64,000 nucleotides of DNA from Corynebacterium glucuronolyticum DSM 44120 (GCF_030440595.1 NZ_CP047452.1:2790001-2854000); one strand, 5' to 3'; shown: positions 1-18,684, counted from the stretch's first letter. Made by a program: numbers and translations. The notes: a model not told the origin generated them from the letters alone.

Positions 1-165
1 AATTCCGTGGACGAGTGGGGGCAGACCGTGGTTATTGTGACCCATGATGCGACTGCGGCGAGCTATGCCGACCGCGTCGTGTTCCTTGACGACGGGCGGA
101 TCACGAAGGAGCTCGTCAAGCCCACGACGGAGGAGATCCTCGAGACGATGGCGGGGCTGAACTGA
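1..165 (+). CDS. ABC transporter ATP-binding protein, C-terminal fragment
   Basis: The open frame enters from the left edge and gives about 54 residues ending in the TGA at 163-165. It reads VVIVTHDATAASYADRVVFL, the H-loop region (VTHD) of an ABC ATPase of the LolD/MacB type, followed by a DDGRI turn typical of the C-terminal end of such domains. The stop overlaps the ATG of the FtsX-type permease by one base (TGATG), so the two form one translationally coupled exporter or lipoprotein-releasing transporter. The Walker motifs lie outside the window, so substrate and full length cannot be judged. Confidence 0.9.
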   Translation, partial: NSVDEWGQTVVIVTHDATAASYADRVVFLDDGRITKELVKPTTEEILETMAGLN

Positions 166-2783
166 TGGGGAAACATACGTTAAAGGCGCGTCGGCGTCAG
201 CCGACGCGGGCGCCGCGTAAGCGGACGCGGGCGCCGCTCGCGAGGGTGAGCTGGCGGAACGTGCTCGCGCACAAGGTGCGACTGCTGCTCACGGTGCTTG
301 CTGTTGTGCTTGGGACTGCGTTCATTGCGGGGTCGTCCATCCTCACGGCGGGGCTGTCTAACACGTTTGACCAGATGGCGACGTCGCGGTACGCGGATGT
401 GGACCTCGTCATGGGGTCGACAATGGGGCTGACGGATAATGCGCCGATTGAAGCGGTCGCTGACCTGCGGGGACGCGAGGATGTGGAGAGGGTGGAGCCC
501 TCGTCAAGCCATGCGACCTCGATTGTGGTGGCGACGCCGGCGGGCGAGCCGCTGAAGCTCACGCCTGGGGGCGCCTCGCAAGGCGTGATCTGGGTAGATG
601 AGGTGGCCGGGACGCTCGATAGCGGCAGCGCGCCGACGGGGGCGGACGAGATGCTGCTGGACAGCGAATCGGCGAAGAAAGCCGAGGTCGCGCCCGGGGA
701 TGTTCTCGATGTGGTGACGCCGAAGGGGCGGTCCACGAAGACCGTCACCGGCACATTCACGCCGGCGATGATGGGGACCGGGCTGGTCAGCGTCGCCTTT
801 GATGAGCAGACGTACATCGACGAGTTCACCGACGGGAAGCACCTCTACGAGATCGCGATCTCGCTGAGGGACGGCACGGACGTAGACGCGCTCACGGAAA
901 AGCTGAAGGCGCAGTACCCGGGGGTGGAATTCCAGACCGGGCAGGCCATCGCCGACAAGCTGACCAGCATGATCACCGACTCGCTTAGCTTTGTGAACTA
1001 CTTCCTGTGGGCGTTTGCCGGCATCGCGCTCGTGGTGGGCACCTTCATCATCACCAACACGTTCTCCATGATCGTGGCGCAGCGCACGCGGGAGTTTGCG
1101 CTGCTGCGGGCACTGGGGACCTCGCGGCGACAGATCACGCGGAGCGTCATTGTGGAGGCGATCATCGTTGGGCTCATCGGCTCCGCACTCGGCGTCATCG
1201 CAGGGTGGGGGCTCGTGCAGGCGCTCATGGAGATCGCCGCCAGCCGCGGGGCGGTGCTCAGCCCCGGCACCTTCATGCTCACGCCCCAATCGATTATTGT
1301 GCCCGTAGTACTCGGGGTCCTCGTGACCGTGCTCGCCGCCTGGTCACCGGCCCGCCGGGCGGGGGCCGTCCACCCGGTGCAGGCGATGCGCGCAGGCGAC
1401 CAGAGCTCCTCAGACTCGCTGCGAGGACGGACGATCGCTGGTGGGGTGCTGATCGTGGGCGGTATTCTCGCGGGACTCGTCGGTGCGCTCACACCGAGCT
1501 ATTCGACGGGCTCCCGCGCGTGGTGCATGGCCGGCGGGTCGCTGGCGCTCATCCTCGGGGCCTGGTTTGCGGGGCCCGCGCTGGCGCGCGTATGCACAGC
1601 CATCCTGGGGTTTTTCGTGGCGACGCCCTTCGGAGCCGTCGGCAAGCTAGCGTCAACGAACGCACGGCGAACGCCGAGACGGACCGCAGCCACAGCCTTC
1701 GCCCTCACGCTCGGGCTCGCGCTGGTCACGTCCGTGGGCGCGCTCGGGGCGACGATGAAAAACAGCCTCACCGGACAGCTGGATACGTCCGTGACCGCGG
1801 ATTTTGTGCTCACCGGGCCCGGCGGGGCGAGCGGTAGTAGCACGCTTACGATTCCGCGGGAGGTCTCCGACAAGGTAGCTGACCTGCCGGAAGTGGACGA
1901 TGTGATGACCATGTCGAAGGCGCCGATTTTTGTTAACGAGGTGCCGATGTCCGACTCGTTTGGCACGCCGGGGTCGCCGGTGGCCACGCGGGCGCCGCGC
2001 GGGTTCACCGACATGCCACTGGTAGACGGCACGCTGGAGATCGGCAACGGCGTGCTGCTCGCCGAGACCATGGCTGAGAGGTTCGGGATCGGCGTGGGCG
2101 CGCAGGTGCAGCTGGCGTCGTTGGATGGGCACACGACGACCGCGCCCGTGGTCGGCACATACGGGCAGGCAGTGGGCATCGGGCGCGCGATTATCGCGGA
2201 GCCGCTGGCCGCGCGGATCGTCTCCGGCAATGACATCAAGACCGACCTCATCTACGTCCGGCTCACCGACGGCGTCACGCCGGAGGAAGGCCGCGCCGCG
2301 ATTGAGAAGGTCACAGACCCGTACCTCGTCGTCTCCGTCAAAGACAAGGAGCAGTACTCCAACAGCTACGCGAACCTCATCGACCAGATGCTGACCATTT
2401 TGTACCTGCTGCTCGGGCTCGCCGTGCTCGTCGCCATTTTGGGGATCGTGAACACGCTCGCGCTATCCATTACTGAGCGGCGGCAGGAGATCGGCATGCT
2501 CCGCGCCGTGGGCACGCATGCGCGGCAGGTCAGGGGCATGATCTACATCGAATCCGTGATCATCGCCATTTACGGCGCGCTGCTGGGCACCGGCATCGGG
2601 CTGTTTATTGGCTGGGGCTTTTTGCGGGCTTTGGCCGGGGTCGGCATCGAGGAGATCGTCATGCCCTGGGGGCAAATCGCGCTCATGTTCGCCGCATCCG
2701 GCGTCATTGGGGTGCTCGCTGCCGCCATCCCTGCGCGCTCCGCAGCAGCGACGAGCCCGCTGGAGGCGATTGCGGAGGAGTAG
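165..2783 (+). CDS. FtsX/MacB-type ABC transporter permease
   Basis: The 872-residue protein has the double layout of actinobacterial FtsX-like permeases. An Arg-rich N-terminus leads to a first membrane segment (about residues 38-60), then an extracytoplasmic MacB_PCD-like domain and an FtsX block of three segments (about 275-400). Two central segments (about 425-480) follow, then another membrane helix, a second periplasmic domain and a C-terminal FtsX block (about 750-865). LRALGTSRRQITR and LRAVGTHARQVRG are the repeated cytoplasmic coupling loops of the family. It starts at the ATG overlapping the stop of the upstream ATPase. It probably moves a lipid-linked or hydrophobic substrate, or a peptide, but the substrate is not evident. 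Confidence 0.92.
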   Translation: MGKHTLKARRRQPTRAPRKRTRAPLARVSWRNVLAHKVRLLLTVLAVVLGTAFIAGSSILTAGLSNTFDQMATSRYADVDLVMGSTMGLTDNAPIEAVADLRGREDVERVEPSSSHATSIVVATPAGEPLKLTPGGASQGVIWVDEVAGTLDSGSAPTGADEMLLDSESAKKAEVAPGDVLDVVTPKGRSTKTVTGTFTPAMMGTGLVSVAFDEQTYIDEFTDGKHLYEIAISLRDGTDVDALTEKLKAQYPGVEFQTGQAIADKLTSMITDSLSFVNYFLWAFAGIALVVGTFIITNTFSMIVAQRTREFALLRALGTSRRQITRSVIVEAIIVGLIGSALGVIAGWGLVQALMEIAASRGAVLSPGTFMLTPQSIIVPVVLGVLVTVLAAWSPARRAGAVHPVQAMRAGDQSSSDSLRGRTIAGGVLIVGGILAGLVGALTPSYSTGSRAWCMAGGSLALILGAWFAGPALARVCTAILGFFVATPFGAVGKLASTNARRTPRRTAATAFALTLGLALVTSVGALGATMKNSLTGQLDTSVTADFVLTGPGGASGSSTLTIPREVSDKVADLPEVDDVMTMSKAPIFVNEVPMSDSFGTPGSPVATRAPRGFTDMPLVDGTLEIGNGVLLAETMAERFGIGVGAQVQLASLDGHTTTAPVVGTYGQAVGIGRAIIAEPLAARIVSGNDIKTDLIYVRLTDGVTPEEGRAAIEKVTDPYLVVSVKDKEQYSNSYANLIDQMLTILYLLLGLAVLVAILGIVNTLALSITERRQEIGMLRAVGTHARQVRGMIYIESVIIAIYGALLGTGIGLFIGWGFLRALAGVGIEEIVMPWGQIALMFAASGVIGVLAAAIPARSAAATSPLEAIAEE

Positions 2784-2812
2784 GGGTTTGGCGGGGCGTC
2801 GAAAAGCGGAGA

Positions 2813-3280
2813 CTACAGTTCCCCGAGGTCAGCGAAAGGAGTCAAGAGTGGCCGTGGGTGCGCGGGGATGGCGCGTTTGTCGAAATCCTCGTACTCGACC
2901 GGATAGCTCGTGCCGACGATGCCCCACGAACCGTCGGCCGAATACGTCAAGGCCCAGAACGGGAAGCGCTGGAAGGCCCGCTCCATGCCAGCCGGGCGGG
3001 CCATCGACTCCAGCCGGTAGTGCTCACCCACCGTCACCGCGATGACGCCGACCGTGGGGCCGGTGCCGAAGTCCTTCTCGAACGAGGGGCCCGAGAAATC
3101 GCCCATATCGACGGCGCGGATGGTCTCGAAGGTGCCGATGGGGTGGGCTTCGGCTGCGTCGAAGTTAACGAGGACAAAGGTGAGCGTATCCTGCGTCGCA
3201 TTCTCCAGAACCGGCGCCAATTGCACGAGGAGACCGCCCATATGGGCAAGCGCAAACCGGTACGTAGCATCACTCGTCAT
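2813..3280 (-). CDS. hypothetical protein, 155 aa
   Basis: This is an ORF of 155 residues with normal coding character, convergent with the FtsX permease (29 bp between stops). No signal peptide or membrane helix is visible. The sequence alternates short hydrophobic strands (FALAHMGGLLVQLAPVL, TFVLVNF, TVGVIAVTVGEHY, FPFWALTYSADGSWGIVG), suggesting a small alpha/beta cytosolic domain. I do not recognise the family. The opposite-strand frames over the same interval are Arg/Ala-rich shadows. It could share transcription with nothing upstream, since its start at 3280 is preceded by a promoter-sized gap before the reductase stop at 3335. Confidence 0.6.
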   Translation of the reverse strand: MTSDATYRFALAHMGGLLVQLAPVLENATQDTLTFVLVNFDAAEAHPIGTFETIRAVDMGDFSGPSFEKDFGTGPTVGVIAVTVGEHYRLESMARPAGMERAFQRFPFWALTYSADGSWGIVGTSYPVEYEDFDKRAIPAHPRPLLTPFADLGEL

Positions 3281-3334
3281 CGTGGCCCCCTTTTAATTCC
3301 ATCGTACGCAGGAACAAACAGGTAAGCGCGTGTG

Positions 3335-4387
3335 CTACTGATACGCGGGGTAATCGGTGTAACCCTCGGAGCCGCTGCCGTAGACGGTGGCCTGGTTGAG
3401 CTCGTTTTCCGGAAGGTTGTTCTCCCAGCGGTAGGCGAGGTCCGGGTTCGCCATGGCGCGTCGGCCGACGGAGACCGCCTCCGCGTGGCCTGCGGCCACG
3501 ATCTGCTCGGCATCCTGCTTCGTGGTCACCGTGCCAAAGCCCGTATTGAGAACGAGGTTTTGCCCCCTGCGGAGCTCCTGGACGAGCGAATCGGCAGGAT
3601 CCGGGTTCATGACGTGAAGGAATGCGAGACGCGGGATGTTGCGGGCGAAGGTGAGATACGTCCTCGCGGTCTCCTCCGGGTCGGTTTCGTCAGCGCCCTG
3701 AATGTTCTGGCCGGGCGACAGGCGAATGGCGACCTTGTCCGCGCCGATAGCGTCCGCAACCTTATTGGTCACCTCCGTGGCGAAGAGGGAACGGTCCGTG
3801 CCGTAGGCGTCGTCGCGGGTGTTAGCCGCCGGGGAGAAGAACTGGTTAATAAGGTACCCGTTCGCGCCGTGGAGCTCAATGCCGTCGAAACCAGCGGCGA
3901 TGGCGCGCTCGGCCGCCTGCACGAACTCGTCCTCGATCTGGCCGATCTCAGCCGCGGTAAGCGAATGCGGGACCGGGGCCGGGGCCTTGCCCTCCTTAAG
4001 GCGGATCGGATTCGGGGCGGCGATAGCGCTCGGGGCCACGATGCGGCCGGTGCCCGTGATCTCCTCGTGGGAAATGCGGCCGCCGTGCATGATCTGCAGG
4101 AAAATCTTCCCACCCGCTGTGTGGACGGCGTCGGTCACCTTCTGCCAGGCGTCGCGGTGTGCGGCGGTGGCGATGCCGGGCTGGTTGTACCAGGTGCGGC
4201 CCTCGATCGTGGGCCACGTCCCCTCGGCGATAATGAGGCCGAGGCCCGCGCGCTGGCGATAATGCTCGACGAGAAGGTCATTGGGGGTGCCGTCGAGGTC
4301 CGCGCGGGTGCGGGTGAGGGGGGCCATGACGATGCGGTTTTTCAGTTCGGTGCTTCCAAAGGTTACCGGTTCATACAATGTTGTCAT
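3335..4387 (-). CDS. old yellow enzyme family alkene reductase (NADH:flavin oxidoreductase)
   Basis: The protein is a 350-residue TIM-barrel FMN enzyme of the OYE/NemA class, which reduces activated C=C bonds and often nitro compounds with NAD(P)H. It starts MTTLYEPVTFGSTELKNRIVMAPLTR, the classical FMN-binding N-terminus. ELHGANGYLINQFFSP carries the substrate-binding pair His173 and Asn176 and the proton-donor Tyr178. NTGFGTVTT and SVGRRAMANPDLAYR form the C-terminal phosphate-binding part. The open frame runs upstream through the 5S rRNA gene, which is not plausible, so the ATG at 4387 is chosen. The gene lies just downstream of the rRNA operon and is separated from it by the stem-loop at 4479-4520. 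Confidence 0.9.
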   Translation of the reverse strand: MTTLYEPVTFGSTELKNRIVMAPLTRTRADLDGTPNDLLVEHYRQRAGLGLIIAEGTWPTIEGRTWYNQPGIATAAHRDAWQKVTDAVHTAGGKIFLQIMHGGRISHEEITGTGRIVAPSAIAAPNPIRLKEGKAPAPVPHSLTAAEIGQIEDEFVQAAERAIAAGFDGIELHGANGYLINQFFSPAANTRDDAYGTDRSLFATEVTNKVADAIGADKVAIRLSPGQNIQGADETDPEETARTYLTFARNIPRLAFLHVMNPDPADSLVQELRRGQNLVLNTGFGTVTTKQDAEQIVAAGHAEAVSVGRRAMANPDLAYRWENNLPENELNQATVYGSGSEGYTDYPAYQ

Positions 4388-4478
4388 GTCCCGCAACAAT
4401 ACTCTTATATGACGGTGGGTGGGGAATTGGCTGATGGATAGCGGGCGCGAACGTTTGGGTGCGCGTTTGGTTGCATAG

Positions 4479-4520
4479 AAAAGACCGGCCCGCGAACTGG
4501 TGTTCGTGGGCCGGTCTTTT
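4479..4520. terminator. bidirectional rho-independent terminator after rrn operon A
   Basis: There are 19-nt arms at 4479-4497 and 4502-4520 with one G-U pair, loop TGGT, flanked by A-tract on one side and T-tract on the other (AAAAGACC...GGTCTTTT). It can stop transcription from the minus-strand rRNA operon before the reductase gene. Confidence 0.85.
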
Positions 4521-4529
4521 ATGTTTGTG

Positions 4530-4646
4530 GTCGGCGGTGTCCTACTCTCCCACATCCTCCCGGGTGCAGTACCATCGGCGTTGGTTGGCTTAGCTTCCGG
4601 GTTCGGAATGGGACCGGGCGTTTCCCAACCACTATCGCCACCGACA
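4530..4646 (-). rRNA. rrf: 5S ribosomal RNA, operon A
   Basis: On the minus strand the sequence contains the conserved 5S blocks GGGAAACGCCCGGTCCCATT and CCGAACCCGGAAGCTAAGCC, and ends with GGAGAGTAGGACACCGCC. The terminal helix GTCGGTGG/CCGCCGA(C) sets the ends to within a few bases. It is identical to the copy at 10418-10534. Confidence 0.95.
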
Positions 4647-4785
4647 CGTCTTAATTTGGGCGTGTTGTTTTTCATTTATCTTTTCGTCGTCGGCGTCAGC
4701 CGACGGTGTGGTGTGTCTGATATTGCATAGTGGACCACGTGTGATTCGTTGTTCGCGTTTAGTGTTTGTAGCAGGTTATAGTGTT

Positions 4786-9778
<4,993 letters not shown>

Positions 9779-10147
9779 AAAAAATAAGTTGAACAAGCAA
9801 AAAACAGCTCAAACCAAAAAAAATAAAACGTTCCAAAAGAACAAAAGCGTAAAGAAAAAAGTAAACAAAAAACAATGATGGCCTCAACGAGAAAACCACC
9901 ACCACAATGTCAACAAAATTCTTGAAGCGCCACATCCACCAAAACGAAACCAAAACGGAAACGCCTTGTACAGAGCCAGATGACAGCCCCCCAGCCACAA
10001 AACCAGAAAACCACACCCAACAAGCACCACAAAAACCTGTCAAACAAACAAAAAGTAGTACATCAACACACTATCGAGTTCTCACACAACATGCCGCACA
10101 AAATCCACGCTCGACCACATCGAGCCGCTTCAAAAGCGCGAGTTCAC

Positions 10148-10176
10148 ATATTAACCAGGAAGTAAACAAAAGTCAA
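10148..10176 (-). promoter_or_regulatory. sigma-70-type promoter of rrn operon A
   Basis: On the minus strand there is TTGACT, a 17-bp spacer, then TAATAT. This is a near-consensus pair, about 370 bp upstream of the 16S 5' end. -35 is the complement of 10171-10176 and -10 the complement of 10148-10153. It lies just outside the segment shared by the two operons. Confidence 0.7.
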
Positions 10177-10363
10177 AACCCAGTCAACAACCACACCAAC
10201 AACCAAAACAACCAAAAAGCTTTTAGGCCCCCGATGCGGTGAAAACAACAATAAACCACACACCAACAAAACCACAAACCCGCAGGTAAATAGGGGTTAT
10301 TTTGGACAGAAGACCCCACGTTAACTTCTCATGAACTCGTTTAGAAACCTGTGTGGGCATGCG

Positions 10364-10407
10364 AAAAGAGGGAGGAGCAGAGATTGTCTCTCTGCTCCTC
10401 CCTTTTT
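10364..10407. terminator. terminator after rrn operon B
   Basis: Perfect 14-bp stem (10370-10383 with 10389-10402, GGGAGGAGCAGAGA and its complement), 5-nt loop, A-rich on the left and TTTTT on the right. It separates operon B from operon A and is unrelated in sequence to the terminator at 4479-4520. Confidence 0.85.
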
Positions 10408-10417
10408 CATGTTTGTG

Positions 10418-10534
10418 GTCGGCGGTGTCCTACTCTCCCACATCCTCCCGGGTGCAGTACCATCGGCGTTGGTTGGCTTAGCTTCCGGGTTCGGAATGGG
10501 ACCGGGCGTTTCCCAACCACTATCGCCACCGACA
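10418..10534 (-). rRNA. rrf: 5S ribosomal RNA, operon B
   Basis: Identical to the 5S gene at 4530-4646, offset by 5,888 bp, with the same terminal helix and internal conserved blocks. Confidence 0.95.
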
Positions 10535-10674
10535 CGTCTTAATTTGGGCGTGTTGTTTTTCATTTATCTTTTCGTCGTCGGCGTCAGCCGACGGTGTGGT
10601 GTGTCTGATATTGCATAGTGGACCACGTGTGATTCGTTGTTCGCGTTTAGTGTTTGTAGCAGGTTATAGTGTTT

Positions 10675-15667
<4,993 letters not shown>

Positions 15668-16022
15668 AAAAAATAAGTTGAACAAGCAAAAAACAGCTCA
15701 AATCCAAAAAAAATAAAAACGTTCCAAAAGAACAAAAGCGTAAAGAAAAAAGTAAACAAAAAAATGATGGCCTCAACGAGAAAACCACCACCACAATGTC
15801 AACAAAATTCTTGAAGCGCCACATCTAATACGCGCCCAAAAAACGGACGCCTACAGAGCCAGATGACAGCCCCCCAGCCACAAAACCAGAAAACCACACC
15901 CAACAAGCACCACAAAAACCTGTCAAACAAACAAAAAGTAGTACATCAACACACTATCGAGTTCTCACACAACATGTTCCCACACTAAATGAACCCTTGA
16001 AAGGGCTACCATAGCGGGGGAT

Positions 16023-16043
16023 TCGTTGGTTCGTGACCAACGA
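16023..16043. promoter_or_regulatory. inverted repeat at the putative rrn B start site
   Basis: Perfect 8-bp arms TCGTTGGT and ACCAACGA with spacer TCGTG. It lies immediately downstream of the putative -10 of operon B and is absent from operon A. It may be an operator or an early-transcript hairpin; no factor can be named. Confidence 0.35.
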
Positions 16044-16049
16044 GGGATA

Positions 16050-16077
16050 ACAATAGCACACCGAGGTATTAACGCAA
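16050..16077 (-). promoter_or_regulatory. putative promoter of rrn operon B
   Basis: On the minus strand there is TTGCGT (complement of 16072-16077), a 16-bp spacer and TATTGT (complement of 16050-16055), preceded by TGC as an extended -10. It lies about 380 bp upstream of the 16S gene. The fit is weaker than for the operon A promoter. Confidence 0.45.
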
Positions 16078-16125
16078 ATCCGCAGGTCAGGAGAGGGTGA
16101 CAGGGGAGGAAACCGAGAAACCGAC

Positions 16126-16136
16126 CGTCGACAAGC
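16126..16136 (+). repeat. CGTCGACAAGC dispersed 11-mer, intergenic copy
   Basis: This is the only non-coding copy I found of an 11-mer that recurs in the window. Other plus-strand copies start at 24300, 28734, 32701, 33495, 37665, 41131 and 45149. Reverse copies lie at 28323-28333 and 61037-61047. See findings. Confidence 0.7.
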
Positions 16137-16252
16137 CAAAAAATGGTGTGCCGACGGAAACTTTTTCCAGGCCACCCCCTTGAGTTATACCTTCCGAACC
16201 ATTTTCAGGCATGCTTGAAGGGAACATTTAATAAAGGACGGATTTAGGAGCC

Positions 16253-17599
16253 ATGCTTGAAAGAACAATGGTGTTCGTGGACACCTCCTATTTACTTGCG
16301 AGTTTTTACAATTCGTGGGAGACAGGCGCCCGCGCACAATTAGAAATTGACCTCCCTGAGGTCGTAGCCCAACTGAAAGGAATGATCGAAGACCAATTAG
16401 GACAACCCATCCACCGGCAAATGTGGTACGACGGAATCCCCGACTCCGGACCACACCGCTACCACCGCGCACTACGCGCATGTAACGGCGTGCAACTACG
16501 GGTCGGACAACTCATCGAATGGGGAGAACGCCGCACACAAAAGGCCGTGGATACGAGACTCGTCGCCGACCTCGTGCTCGCCGGCGTGCATCAGACCTGC
16601 TCAGACGCCGTACTCGTATCCGGCGACGCCGACATGATCCCCGGCGTCAACGAGGCAACGAACTCCGGCGTGCGGGTCCACCTCTACGGATTCGGCTGGG
16701 ATTCCATGTCCTCGGCGCTGCGCCACGCATGCGACACGACGACCATCCTCGACCCGCGGGAAGACTTCGCCGACTGCATGCAGCTGCATGTGCTCGAGGG
16801 GCCGCTGCCGCCGGTCGTGCCGTCGGTGAAGCCCATCGGCGACGCGGAGCCCCTGGAGGTGGCCGAATCCACGCTTATCCCGCAGGAGGCCGCGGAGGCG
16901 GGCAAGCTGCCGGAGGCTTCTGTCGGCGGGAGTCCGGCGGGATCGCCGGACGATGGGTCGCCTGCAGAATCGTGGCCGACGCGGCCCGGCGAACCGGCGG
17001 ACAGGGACGATGCCGTCAGCTCGCTCTCCGACCCGCGGACGTCAATGTCGCAGGACAACGACAACTCCGACGAGGCGATGGAACACGACATCGTCACCGG
17101 GGCGGAGGCGAAGAAGCCCACGCCGGCGGATGTCGCGGCGAAGGCGGGTGCTGCGGGCGCGGGCGGAGACCCCGGTTCGGCTGCTGGCGCGGACGCGGAC
17201 TCCGACTCGGATTCCGGCGCGGATGTGGACGCGGAATCCGGAGAGGAGAAGAAGCCGACCCCGAACCCCTCGATGATGGCACCGCGGCGCAAACTGCGCT
17301 CGCGGTACGTGCCGCTACCGAACGAGGTGTGGGCCTCCGCAGGCTTCCAAACCCCGTTTGACGTGGGACAACAGTACGCCTCGTGGTGGTACGATCACGC
17401 GGCGACGGCCGATCAGCGCGACTCCGCGCACATGCTCTCCGGCGGCGGACTGCCCCCGGAGATCGACCGGCCACTCCTCCAATTCGCATGCGAGACGCTT
17501 CACGAATACACGCTGAGCGAAACGCAACGCGTCAACCTGCGCGACGGGTTCCACTCTGGAATCCGCGGCGTTCTAGTAAACATCAACAAACGGAAATAA
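16253..17599 (+). CDS. NYN-domain (LabA/PIN-like) putative RNase, 448 aa
   Basis: Residues 1-175 form an NYN/DUF88 nuclease domain: MVFVDTSYLL with Asp10, KAVDTRLVADLVLAG with Asp100, and LVSGDADMIP with Asp125 and Asp127 give the acidic cluster that binds metal in PIN-like RNases. Residues 180-345 are low-complexity, rich in Pro, Glu, Ala, Ser and Asp. Residues 345-448 form a second globular C-terminal domain (RKLRSRYVPLPNEVWASAGFQTPFDVGQQYASWWYDH...) of unknown role. AGGAG lies only 2 bases before the chosen ATG, so ATG at 16268 (MVFVDTS) is an alternative. The gene is divergent from rrn operon B, which fits an RNA-processing role only by proximity. Confidence 0.8.
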   Translation: MLERTMVFVDTSYLLASFYNSWETGARAQLEIDLPEVVAQLKGMIEDQLGQPIHRQMWYDGIPDSGPHRYHRALRACNGVQLRVGQLIEWGERRTQKAVDTRLVADLVLAGVHQTCSDAVLVSGDADMIPGVNEATNSGVRVHLYGFGWDSMSSALRHACDTTTILDPREDFADCMQLHVLEGPLPPVVPSVKPIGDAEPLEVAESTLIPQEAAEAGKLPEASVGGSPAGSPDDGSPAESWPTRPGEPADRDDAVSSLSDPRTSMSQDNDNSDEAMEHDIVTGAEAKKPTPADVAAKAGAAGAGGDPGSAAGADADSDSDSGADVDAESGEEKKPTPNPSMMAPRRKLRSRYVPLPNEVWASAGFQTPFDVGQQYASWWYDHAATADQRDSAHMLSGGGLPPEIDRPLLQFACETLHEYTLSETQRVNLRDGFHSGIRGVLVNINKRK

Positions 17600-17622
17600 A
17601 TGTTCACGTGCGCTTCCGACGC

Positions 17623-17660
17623 ACAGGCCCCGTCCAACACGTTGGACGGGGCCTGTTTTA
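17623..17660 (+). terminator. terminator after the NYN gene
   Basis: Perfect 15-bp stem (17623-17637 with 17642-17656, ACAGGCCCCGTCCAA and complement), loop CACG, followed by TTTA on the plus strand. It lies between the convergent NYN and PspA-like genes. Confidence 0.8.
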
Positions 17661-17687
17661 TGTTGGGGGCCGGTTTTATGTCGGGGG

Positions 17688-18572
17688 TTATTTCTTCTCG
17701 GGGGCGTCCGCGGGCGTTGCTGCCGGCTTTTCTTCCGGCTTCTCCGCAGGCTTCTCGACGGGTTCTTCTGCCGGGGTTTCCTGCGGAGTCTCGGCGGGCT
17801 TCTCGGCGGGCTTCTCCGCGGGCTCGGAAGCGATCGCTTCCTGCTTGTTTTCCTCCTGCATCGCGGCGCGGATTTCGGCAAGGCGAGCGTTGGCCTTCAT
17901 GTCCGTGCCCGAGGAGGTGATCTCCGACATTTGGGAGGTCACGGCGTTCTGGGTGAGCTCCTGGGCGCCGAGGGCGTCGGCGTAGCGGCGCTCGATCTTG
18001 TCGCGAACCTGATCAAGAGTGGGGACGGAGGGGTCGCGATCGATAGAGCCGATCTGATCGTTCGCGCGGGCGGCGGTCTCCTGCATCTTCACCTGGCGGG
18101 CCTGGCCACGAAGCTGATCAATGGAGCTCATCTGCTGGTGGTAATTGGCCTGCGACTTCTTCGCCTGCGCCGTCGCCTGATCGGCGGCGACCACGGCCTG
18201 CTCGTACATAACCTTCGTCTCATTGATCTGGTTCTCCACAGCAACCAACTGGGAGGCGCAGATCTCCGCCGAACTGGTGTACTTGGCAGCGCGCTCCGCG
18301 TTGCCCTCGGCCTGGGCCTGATCGGCGACCTGGAGGGCAGTCTTTGTCTTCTCCTGCAGATACTGCTGATCCTTGAGGAGGCGATTCAGCTTCAGCTCCA
18401 GGGCTTTCTTATCGCCGACGATCTTCGCGGCCTGCTCCTGGATCTCCGCCGCCTGTTTCTTCGTCTCCTCGGCAGCCTGGTTGATCTGAACCTCCGGATC
18501 GGCGTTATCCTCGATCTTCTTATCTAATGACGAGGTGAGGTACTTCCACCCCTTCTTGAACGGGTTAGCCAT
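17688..18572 (-). CDS. PspA/IM30 (ESCRT-III-like) family protein with Pro-Ala-Glu tail
   Basis: The 294-residue protein starts MANPFKKGWKYLTSSLDKKIEDNADPEVQINQA, the amphipathic helix and start of a PspA/IM30 domain. A long Lys/Glu/Gln/Ala coiled coil then runs to about residue 230 and would assemble on membranes and protect them under stress. The last 55 or so residues (about 240-294) are an imperfect PAEKPAEKPAE-type repeat with only a few residue types, not typical of PspA and probably disordered. There is no RNA or protein partner gene next to it (no pspBC, no clgR). Downstream (18726) is trxA in the same direction but upstream in transcription, with a terminator between. Confidence 0.88.
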   Translation of the reverse strand: MANPFKKGWKYLTSSLDKKIEDNADPEVQINQAAEETKKQAAEIQEQAAKIVGDKKALELKLNRLLKDQQYLQEKTKTALQVADQAQAEGNAERAAKYTSSAEICASQLVAVENQINETKVMYEQAVVAADQATAQAKKSQANYHQQMSSIDQLRGQARQVKMQETAARANDQIGSIDRDPSVPTLDQVRDKIERRYADALGAQELTQNAVTSQMSEITSSGTDMKANARLAEIRAAMQEENKQEAIASEPAEKPAEKPAETPQETPAEEPVEKPAEKPEEKPAATPADAPEKK

Positions 18573-18684
18573 GATCCACGAGCTCCTTATCTAATCTCAC
18601 TCGGCCAACGAGGACATCACAACTGGCCTTTTAGTGAACATTCTATGCTGTTTGCGCCTCCCGCGCGCGCAATAGCAAGAGAAA

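Larger units (their letters stand above)
9779..10417 (-). other. rRNA leader of operon A and spacer between the tandem operons
   Basis: This interval of about 640 bp carries no gene. On the minus strand, 9779 to about 10093 is the transcribed leader shared with operon B (with small indels near 9840-9975). About 10094-10330 is unique to operon A and holds its promoter. 10364-10407 holds the terminator of operon B. Base use is very A/C-rich on the plus strand. Confidence 0.75.

Noticed and set aside
3332..4441. Plus-strand ORF of 369 codons opposite the OYE reductase
   Set aside because: The minus strand encodes a complete OYE with all active-site residues; the plus frame is a shadow.
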